A stretch of DNA of 64,000 bases from Marinobacter alexandrii (GTDB lineage: Bacteria; Pseudomonadota; Gammaproteobacteria; Pseudomonadales; Oleiphilaceae), in NCBI RefSeq assembly GCF_005871205.1, contig NZ_SWKM01000013.1:62001-126000 (forward strand). The letters run 5' to 3'. The notes below the pieces were generated by a model, which was not told where the DNA came from, did not search any database, and saw nothing but the letters and a program-made list of their open reading frames with translations. This document shows positions 57,836 through 64,000 of the stretch, piece by piece. Numbering within the stretch: the first letter of the stretch is position 1; each line of letters starts with the position of its first letter. Position numbers and translations under genes: made by a program.

Positions 57836-58957
57836 TCAGCATACCCGATGTTTTTCCAGCGTTGTAATGAGAATATTTTCATAGATGGCGGCAAGCTTCC
57901 CCAAGCCCCATTCGAGCGGTTTCCGGCAGTCGACAGATTCGCTCATTAATGTCACCAGCTGGTGGGCGGCGCCTCGCGCTTCGGCTTTGGCATTGTCAGG
58001 AACGCTGGGATAAAGCTGCGAGGATGGCACATATTCCGGGTACGCCAACCGGTCCGGCGCCAGGGCCAGGCAGCCGGATGCCATGGCCTCAAGCATCGAT
58101 AGCCCCTGGAAATCATGCAGTGCCGAGGAGATCACCACATCCGCCTGACTAAGAAGCTGATCGTAATCCGAGCGCTGTGGCAGGAAGCCCCAATGCACCA
58201 GGCGATGGCCATGACACTGACGAATGGCATCGAACGCCTCCGGCTGCTGCCGAAAGGTTTGGCCTACCACGCTCAAGCTAAAATCCTGACCCTGGCTTTC
58301 CAGCTCATCCAACAGCAAGAGTAAGCGGTCAGGCCCCTTATCGTATTCCCATCGGTGATTCCAAAGCAGGTGTGGACAGGTTCGGTTCAGGGGTTCCGTG
58401 CGGTCAACGTACAAACGATCCTCAATGGGAACCGGCACTACCTGGGCTTTGTCCGCCAACTGATCGAGCGTCTCCAAAGGCACACCATCAGGCAGTTTGC
58501 GATAGAGCCCAGCCACGCCCTCCAGAAAACTGCGGCGGTTCCAGTCACTGTTAAAAAGGACAACATCGGCAGCGAGGGCGCTGTAGAGGTTTACCATCTG
58601 TGGGTCGACGCTGGCATGCTGCCCTTGCGACTCCGGATAGGCGAACTGGTTTTCATGCATGTACAACACGGCAGGAGTCGAGGCCAGGTGCGGATGCAGT
58701 CCGCGGATAGAGACGAGATCGACCATAGAGGTGACCAACAGCAGATCCCACCGCTGTTGCAGCAAGGGCTCGTTTAACCAGGTGAGTGCGTTGCCCCGTA
58801 TCCGCCAGCGGAAAAACCGCGGGGGAAGAGTCAGTGTCTGCCATTCAAAGGATGACTGACTGGCGACCAATTGCTCCCGCCAGCGCCGGTGGCTGTCGGC
58901 ATCGTAGGCGGAGAGCAGCAATATGCGGGGTTTGTGGGCTGGGATCGTGTCGGGCAT
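57836..58957 (-). CDS. tRNA-queuosine alpha-mannosyltransferase-like (QTMAN/GTDC1) protein
   Basis: A 373-residue glycosyltransferase. The N-terminal segment ILLLSAYDADSHRRWREQL and the following RFFRWRIRGNALTW are hallmarks of the DUF3524/GTDC1 group, whose characterised members mannosylate queuosine in tRNA(Asp). A GT4-like C-terminal domain follows (WNHRWEYDKGPDRLL; SALHDFQGLSMLEAMASGC). The ATG at 58957 gives the family N-terminus. It lies 14 bp after the phosphorylase gene, so the two appear co-transcribed. Exact acceptor is inferred from family. Confidence 0.8.
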   Translation of the reverse strand: MPDTIPAHKPRILLLSAYDADSHRRWREQLVASQSSFEWQTLTLPPRFFRWRIRGNALTWLNEPLLQQRWDLLLVTSMVDLVSIRGLHPHLASTPAVLYMHENQFAYPESQGQHASVDPQMVNLYSALAADVVLFNSDWNRRSFLEGVAGLYRKLPDGVPLETLDQLADKAQVVPVPIEDRLYVDRTEPLNRTCPHLLWNHRWEYDKGPDRLLLLLDELESQGQDFSLSVVGQTFRQQPEAFDAIRQCHGHRLVHWGFLPQRSDYDQLLSQADVVISSALHDFQGLSMLEAMASGCLALAPDRLAYPEYVPSSQLYPSVPDNAKAEARGAAHQLVTLMSESVDCRKPLEWGLGKLAAIYENILITTLEKHRVC

Positions 58958-58971
58958 GCAGGCATTCTGCC

Positions 58972-60702
58972 CTACTCCCGATTCGACAACCAGACGCTCT
59001 GATAGGGTTGTAGGGTAATGCTTCCGGACTGATCGTCGATGGTCATGCCCGAAATCAGGTCCACCCACTCATCGGTGCCAATCAGGTTAATGTCGCTAAG
59101 AGCAACCTGCTGGATCTCGTCACTGATGTTATGGATGCAAAAGATGGACTGGTCCCGTCGCATGCTCTGGCGCCAGAAACCAAACAACTGCAAACCAAGG
59201 TGCAGGGTGAACTGAGTGGCGTTAGGGTGAAAGGCCGCCTGTTTGCGGCGGATAGCGATCAGCCGCTTCAGCTCGTGGAAAGCCTTGCTGTGATGGGTCA
59301 GCGGGTCCTCCAACGTCTGTTCCAGCTTATCCAACTGCCACTGACTTCGGTTGATCGACCTGAGTCGGCCAGTGTTGGCCACTCGCTCCAGATCGTTTCC
59401 CGTGGCCAACAGGCTGTGAATGTAAAACGCCGGAATTCCTTCCAAGGCGAGCATTATCGTGTGGGCACAGACAAAGCGTTGATGCTGCCAGTGATCGGCA
59501 CCGGATTCCGCAGTGCCCTTCAGGGCATCGTATAGGGCAATATTGATTTCATAGGGCTGGTCCCGACCATCCGGTGTGCGCCGGTACGACACTTTGCCGC
59601 CAAAAGAGTCCATGGTATTGATCAGGCGCTGTTTCTCTTCCTCGGTCAACAAACCGTCGGTGGGACGCATGCCAATGCCGTCGTGGGATGCAATGAAGTT
59701 AAAGTAGGAAGTTCCCATCTGCGCCGGCGGCATGCTCATCAGCCAGGTTTTCAGGTGCCGGCAATTGCCGGTCACCAGCGTATTGATCAGCAACGGCGGC
59801 AACGAGAAGTTGTAAATAACGTGGGCTTCGTTGGCGTTACCGAAGTAAGTCAGATTTTCCCGATTGGGCACGTTGGTTTCGGTGATCACCACCGCTGTGG
59901 GGCTATGGTGCTCAATCAGCAGCCGCAGGATTTTGATCAGTTCGTGGGTCTGCTGGAGGTGAATGCAGGAGGTACCGGACTCTTTCCAGAGGAACGCTAC
60001 GGCATCCAGCCGAAACACTATTACCCCCCGCTCCAGGTACTGCCGGATGATGCCGGCAAACTCGATCAGGACCTGGGGGTTGGCGAAGTTCAGGTCGACC
60101 TGGTCTTCACTGAACGTGCACCAGACGTAACGTTCACCGTCCTCGGTCTGCACTGGGTTCAACAGCGGCGAGGTACGGGGCCGGACCACAGCACTCAGAT
60201 CGTCCCGGGGATTGCCTTCAAAGAAATAGTCCTTACCCGGATCCACTCGCTTGCGGAAATTTTCAAACCATCGGCTCCGGGCCGACATGTGATTGATCAC
60301 CAGGTCCGCCATCAGTTTGAAGTCAGCGGCAATGGCTTCGACATGCTCCCAGGTGCCATGGGATTCATTAACCGCCAGGTAGTCCATCACCGAAAAGCCA
60401 TCATCCGAACTGAACGGGAAGAACGGCAGGATGTGCACCGTAGAAATGCTGTCTTCCAGGCAATCCTTCAAAAACTGATGCAAGGTGACCAGCGGCTTCT
60501 GATCGGGCTGCTGTACCGAGTCGGCGTAAGTAATCAGAACCACGTCGGACTCATCCCAGTTGTTCTGGTGTGCCGGTGGTGGTGGCTGCTCAGGCTCCAG
60601 CCCCATGGTTTCCAGCAGCTTGTCAGCCAGCCCATCGCACTCCAGATCCGGGTAAACGGTGGTCAGCAGGGAAACCAGCTTCGTTCTCAGCACCTGGGTC
60701 AT
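58972..60702 (-). CDS. GH13_18 sugar phosphorylase, probably glucosylglycerate phosphorylase
   Basis: A 576-residue GH13 phosphorylase. Nucleophile Asp233 (FRLDAVAF) and acid/base Glu275 (VITETNVP) are present. GH13_18 includes sucrose, glucosylglycerol and glucosylglycerate phosphorylases. Neighbours (GpgS-like synthase, phosphatase and glycerate kinase) favour glucosylglycerate, giving glucose-1-phosphate and glycerate. A glucosylglycerol phosphorylase is known from a Marinobacter, so that assignment is the main alternative. It overlaps gpgS by 4 bp. Confidence 0.8.
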   Translation of the reverse strand: MTQVLRTKLVSLLTTVYPDLECDGLADKLLETMGLEPEQPPPPAHQNNWDESDVVLITYADSVQQPDQKPLVTLHQFLKDCLEDSISTVHILPFFPFSSDDGFSVMDYLAVNESHGTWEHVEAIAADFKLMADLVINHMSARSRWFENFRKRVDPGKDYFFEGNPRDDLSAVVRPRTSPLLNPVQTEDGERYVWCTFSEDQVDLNFANPQVLIEFAGIIRQYLERGVIVFRLDAVAFLWKESGTSCIHLQQTHELIKILRLLIEHHSPTAVVITETNVPNRENLTYFGNANEAHVIYNFSLPPLLINTLVTGNCRHLKTWLMSMPPAQMGTSYFNFIASHDGIGMRPTDGLLTEEEKQRLINTMDSFGGKVSYRRTPDGRDQPYEINIALYDALKGTAESGADHWQHQRFVCAHTIMLALEGIPAFYIHSLLATGNDLERVANTGRLRSINRSQWQLDKLEQTLEDPLTHHSKAFHELKRLIAIRRKQAAFHPNATQFTLHLGLQLFGFWRQSMRRDQSIFCIHNISDEIQQVALSDINLIGTDEWVDLISGMTIDDQSGSITLQPYQSVWLSNRE

Positions 60703-61922
60703 GGGCGGAATTCCTGGTTATCAAGTTCCACGGCTTCCAGCAGCTGTTCCTTGATGTCAGGAATTGCACTGGTCACCCGGTTCCAACTGGGAATAAAGGG
60801 TGTGTCCATGGGGTTATCGAGAAAATAGGCGCCCGCGCGCATCACGTTCTGGGCGAACAGCTCCACTGCTTTTTCTTCCTTGTGGCGATCAAAGGTCAGG
60901 CCATTGATGATGGCATCGTTCTGGTAGGTCTCGACAAAATCCAGGGCGATACGGAAGTAAGAGGCTTTGATGGTCCGAAACTTCTCAGATGAAAAAATCT
61001 CGCCGTTGGTGGCCAGTTTTCGGAACAGCGCTTTGGAAATGTCCATGCTCATCTTGGACAGACCACGGCTGGCGTCTTCCGGTGACAATTCCTGATGCTT
61101 GTGATCGTAGACATCGGCAATGTCGACCTGGCACAGACGGTTGGTGGCATAGTTGCGTTTCATCTCGGACAGTACACCTACCTCAAGGCCCCAGTCGCTC
61201 GGAATGCGCAGATCATTGATGACGTCGGTACGGAAGGAGAACTCACCCGCCAACGGGTAACGATAGCTGTCGAGGTAGTCCAGGAAATCACTGGGGCCAC
61301 ACACTTTCTTCAACGCGCGAATCAGTGGTGTGACCAACAACCGGCTGACTCGGCCATTCATCTTCCCATCGGCCACACGAGCGTAATAGCCTTTGCAGAA
61401 CATGTAGTTGAAGCCCGGGTTGGCGACGGGGTAAATCAATCGAGCCACCAGGTCCCGCGAATAGGTCAGTATGTCGCAGTCATGCAGCGCCACAGACTTG
61501 CTCACTCCGGACGCCAACACATAGCCAAAGCAGTACCAGACATTGCGTCCCTTGCCCATTTCAGTGGGCGCCAGATTCTGCTCGCGCAGTTTCACGTCAA
61601 CATCCCGCAGCCGTGGTCCATCGTTCCACAATACCTTGAAATTCTGGGGCAAATCCGAAAAGTACTCCATCGCATGGCGATACTGCTGCTCATTAGCACG
61701 ATCGAGACCAATGACGATCTGGTCCAGATACGGAACTTTGGTGAGCTCGTGCACGATGTTCTTCAGTGCGGGCCCTTCTAGCTCGGAATAAAGTGAAGGT
61801 AATACCAACGACATGGGCCGGGCCTTGCGGAACTCCATCAGTTCCGCCTCAAGATCCTCCACGGGCCGACGAACAAGGTTGTGCAGGGTGGTGACAATGC
61901 CATTCTGGTAAAAGTCGCCCAT
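60699..61922 (-). CDS. gpgS: Glucosyl-3-phosphoglycerate synthase-like GT (GT81)
   Basis: A 407-residue glycosyltransferase with a GT-A fold. The nucleotide-sugar motif DxD reads HDCDI near residue 148, and [10 protein letters not shown] plus the [17 protein letters not shown] segment match GpgS-type enzymes. GpgS joins a nucleotide glucose to 3-phosphoglycerate, the first step of glucosylglycerate, a compatible solute. AGGAG lies seven bases before the ATG. It lies between the phosphatase and phosphorylase genes. Confidence 0.85.
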   Translation of the reverse strand: MGDFYQNGIVTTLHNLVRRPVEDLEAELMEFRKARPMSLVLPSLYSELEGPALKNIVHELTKVPYLDQIVIGLDRANEQQYRHAMEYFSDLPQNFKVLWNDGPRLRDVDVKLREQNLAPTEMGKGRNVWYCFGYVLASGVSKSVALHDCDILTYSRDLVARLIYPVANPGFNYMFCKGYYARVADGKMNGRVSRLLVTPLIRALKKVCGPSDFLDYLDSYRYPLAGEFSFRTDVINDLRIPSDWGLEVGVLSEMKRNYATNRLCQVDIADVYDHKHQELSPEDASRGLSKMSMDISKALFRKLATNGEIFSSEKFRTIKASYFRIALDFVETYQNDAIINGLTFDRHKEEKAVELFAQNVMRAGAYFLDNPMDTPFIPSWNRVTSAIPDIKEQLLEAVELDNQEFRP

Positions 61923-61954
61923 GGCGGCTCTCCTCTCTGGAACCGGTATTCTTG

Positions 61955-62758
61955 TTAGTAGCCGTACTCAAACAGGAGGTTGAGCACGCACTCGTTCCAA
62001 CCCTCAGGGCCGGGCTTGAGGGAGCGCATGGCATGCTTGGCCGATGGCAACTGCACGTCGTCACTGTGAACTCCGCGAATGACAACCGGGATATCCGCCG
62101 ACTCCAGCATCTGCTGATCGTTCGGGCTGTCTCCAAGGGCAATAGCAATTACCGGCTGCTCGCCATAGTGCTCCCGGTATTTACCCAGCAAAAAGTGGGC
62201 CCCATCGGCTTTATCGAATACCCCCATGGCATGAAAAAACCGCCCACCCTGCACCAGGCGCAGGTTCTCGGCCATCAGTGCAGTCTGAAATCCGGCCAGT
62301 TCGTCTTCTGAGCCCTCCCACAGCAATGGCTCGGTACCAAGCCGGTCCTTGGCCATTTCAGCCGATGCCACATCAAGCCCGGTCAGCGCCGCCAATTCCG
62401 TGGCCGACATATCCTCGAAGCCTCTGAACCGGGCGCCGGCCTGGCGTTGCGCCGTCAGCACCTTGAGTACATCCGCCCGGGGTGCCCCAAAATTAACCAC
62501 CTGTTCCTCACCATTGCCAAAAGTGTCAGCCGGAATCACCACCGCTGCACCGTTTTCGACGATGAAAGGCGCCCCGTTGCCCAGCTCCTGCCGCACCTTT
62601 CGGATTTCCGGGGCCGTTTTGCTGGAGTTGAGAATTAACGGAATGCCTGACTGATCAAGCCGCTTAAGCGCGGGCGCAGCATCGTCCCAGCGGTAGTTCT
62701 CATGGTTCAACAGGGTGCCATCCAGGTCAGAGATGATCAGTAACTTCGGCTTGGTCAT
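61955..62758 (-). CDS. HAD-IIB phosphatase, probable glucosyl-3-phosphoglycerate phosphatase
   Basis: A 267-residue Cof-type HAD hydrolase resembling mannosyl-3-phosphoglycerate phosphatase/YedP. The nucleophile motif is SDLDGTLL (Asp11, Asp13), motif II is LILNSSK, and the later GDSPNDQQML is motif IV. It would remove the phosphate from the GpgS product to give glucosylglycerate. GGAG precedes the ATG. It is 32 bp before gpgS. Confidence 0.85.
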   Translation of the reverse strand: MTKPKLLIISDLDGTLLNHENYRWDDAAPALKRLDQSGIPLILNSSKTAPEIRKVRQELGNGAPFIVENGAAVVIPADTFGNGEEQVVNFGAPRADVLKVLTAQRQAGARFRGFEDMSATELAALTGLDVASAEMAKDRLGTEPLLWEGSEDELAGFQTALMAENLRLVQGGRFFHAMGVFDKADGAHFLLGKYREHYGEQPVIAIALGDSPNDQQMLESADIPVVIRGVHSDDVQLPSAKHAMRSLKPGPEGWNECVLNLLFEYGY

Positions 62759-62773
62759 GGGAATACTCCGTTA

Positions 62774-63709
62774 CTAGGTTCGGAACCGCGGCAACCCAAG
62801 GGAATGATCCTCAGCCACCTCAATCAACACATTCGCCCTGTCGGGCATCTCGTTCAGGCATGCCCGGGTAACGCGCTCATAGTGCATGATGAACCGCGCC
62901 ACCTCGGCATCGGTCATAATGCGCAAGGATTGGGCAGCATCGGAACCTTCGCCCACTTTTGGTGCATTTTTGATCTTTTCCGCCAGCTTGTGCTCCTGCA
63001 GAGTTCGCCATTCCCGGACACTGTCCATGGACGGGGCTTTCAGCATCACCAGCGTATCCAAGTCATCAAAGAACCGGCGGTAACTGCCCTTCAGGCAGTT
63101 GTTCACCGTTCTGCGCCATAGGGCATCCGCGTCCTCTTCGGCCTCCAGAAGGTTCATCGGCTGCTCCAGTGCCTGATCGGGCTCGGGCCGAGCGCCCACA
63201 CACCAGCCTTCCAACAGAATCACCTGCGCCGGCCCTCGGAATACCGGCCATTCAGAACGTGGAACCCGGTCATCGACAGACTTGTCAAACATCGGGATCG
63301 GAGTCTGGTCGATCGCCTGGGCAGCTCGGAGCTGCTTGATCACCTGCTGACCCAACCCGACATCGTGGGTGCCAGGTACGCCCCGGGTGCGGAACAGGGG
63401 ATGAATTCGTTCAGCAAGTTCGCAGCGCTCAGCTCTGGTAAGGTAGAGATCATCCAGCGAAAAACTGGCGGTTGGGCAATGATAGTGTTTGCCCAGAATC
63501 TCCCGCAGGAACAGCGCCAGGGTCGATTTCCCGGTGCCTTGCGCGCCGTGAATGCCGACCACAATGGTCCTGTTGGCACTGCGCTGCAGCGCGACAAGGT
63601 GCTCAACCAGTGGGAGAATGGTCTGTTCAGCGGTGTTCACGTAGGTGGCAGGAAGTGCCTCCTGCTCGACCAGATCTTTGAGGGTTTGTCTCAGCTCAGG
63701 TTCAGACAC
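62774..63709 (-). CDS. D-glycerate kinase-like P-loop kinase
   Basis: About 311 residues from the GTG at 63709. The P-loop is GIHGAQGTGKST and the later SLDDLYLTRAER and ILLEGWCVGARP segments are typical of the YggC/glycerate-kinase P-loop family. It would phosphorylate glycerate released by the phosphorylase to 3-phosphoglycerate, closing the cycle with GpgS. The long open frame upstream overlaps selO; the GTG is preferred though its ribosome site is weak. Confidence 0.75.
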   Translation of the reverse strand: MSEPELRQTLKDLVEQEALPATYVNTAEQTILPLVEHLVALQRSANRTIVVGIHGAQGTGKSTLALFLREILGKHYHCPTASFSLDDLYLTRAERCELAERIHPLFRTRGVPGTHDVGLGQQVIKQLRAAQAIDQTPIPMFDKSVDDRVPRSEWPVFRGPAQVILLEGWCVGARPEPDQALEQPMNLLEAEEDADALWRRTVNNCLKGSYRRFFDDLDTLVMLKAPSMDSVREWRTLQEHKLAEKIKNAPKVGEGSDAAQSLRIMTDAEVARFIMHYERVTRACLNEMPDRANVLIEVAEDHSLGLPRFRT

Positions 63710-63785
63710 GTTGTTGGAGTCCCGGCAGTCGTTGAATGATTGAAAAGCACAGCAGTATTCGTACCAGTGGGAGTATAGGCATTTT

Positions 63786-64000
63786 ATGAGCAACAACGAT
63801 TTTCGAGTTGAACATCGCTACCTGGAACTCCCGGACAGTTTCTATACTCGCGTTCAGCCCAGCCCGCTTCGAGACGCCAGTATGGTGTGTTTCAACCACG
63901 CATTGGCCGACGACATGGGCTTCCACACTGAAAACGCCGACGAATGGACCCAGATTGGCGCCGGTGCCGAACTCCTGGAAGGCATGGACCCAGTGGCCAT
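63786..64000 (+). CDS. selO: SelO/YdiU protein adenylyltransferase, partial
   Basis: The N-terminal 71 residues of SelO run off the window edge. The start VEHRYLELPDSFYTRVQP, then SPLRDASMVCFNHALADDMG and LLEGMDPVA, match the SelO N-terminus. SelO is a pseudokinase-fold enzyme that AMPylates proteins under oxidative stress. It is divergent from the glucosylglycerate operon. Confidence 0.85.
   Translation, partial: MSNNDFRVEHRYLELPDSFYTRVQPSPLRDASMVCFNHALADDMGFHTENADEWTQIGAGAELLEGMDPVA

Noticed and set aside
58972..60702. Sucrose phosphorylase assignment
   Set aside because: GH13_18 includes sucrose phosphorylase, but the linked GpgS-like, phosphatase and glycerate kinase genes point to glucosylglycerate.

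Overview
The window reads as a chromosomal segment of a marine gammaproteobacterium, most likely Marinobacter or a close relative. This is inferred from the gene orders, which are Pseudomonas/Marinobacter-like: rpsB-tsf-pyrH-frr-uppS-cdsA-dxr-rseP-bamA-skp-lpxD-fabZ-lpxA-lpxB-rnhB, and map-glnD-dapC-yffB-dapD-dapE. The moderately GC-rich coding style and a glucosylglycerate gene set agree. No database search was possible, so the genus is a judgement.

Layout. 0-3.8 kb: a secreted alkylsulfatase-like metallo-beta-lactamase-fold protein with most metal ligands replaced, then an NAD-dependent epimerase-type protein and a cupin. 3.9-10.8 kb: a nitric-oxide defence module made of nnrS, a SirB2-like gene, quinol-type NO reductase (norZ) with a small upstream ORF, a small membrane protein, a DUF454 protein, the NO-sensing repressor nsrR, and an MFS carrier. 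Three 23-bp palindromes resembling NsrR operators lie in front of nnrS, norZ and the small membrane-protein gene. 11-14.1 kb: a predicted outer-membrane barrel, an unrecognised protein, yciO and bolA. 14.2-22 kb: topB, then a response regulator / FecR-LysM protein / CHASE2-PAS histidine kinase operon and a lipoprotein. 22.4 kb: an initiator tRNA.

22.6-37.3 kb is a long minus-strand housekeeping cluster for lipid A, outer-membrane assembly, isoprenoid and phospholipid precursors, UMP kinase, ribosome recycling, EF-Ts and S2. It carries an rpsB leader and two intergenic hairpins. 37.5-44.6 kb is the divergent plus-strand map-glnD-dap cluster for nitrogen signalling and lysine/diaminopimelate synthesis. 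44.6-49 kb is accessory: slyX, a membrane-anchored cold-shock-domain protein, a degenerate Clp-type AAA+ protein with an unknown partner, gloA, and a DUF1853 protein.

49-55.6 kb is an orphan type VI secretion island: vgrG, a 1121-residue effector with a MIX-like motif and late membrane segments, and a two-TM membrane protein that is the candidate immunity protein. All three are chained by 4-bp start/stop overlaps. This is the strongest candidate for an undescribed system. 55.8-57.8 kb holds two convergent MDR oxidoreductases. 57.8-63.7 kb is an operon that can form a closed glucosylglycerate cycle (glycerate kinase, GpgS, phosphatase, GH13_18 phosphorylase), with a tRNA-queuosine mannosyltransferase-like gene at its end. 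The window ends inside selO.
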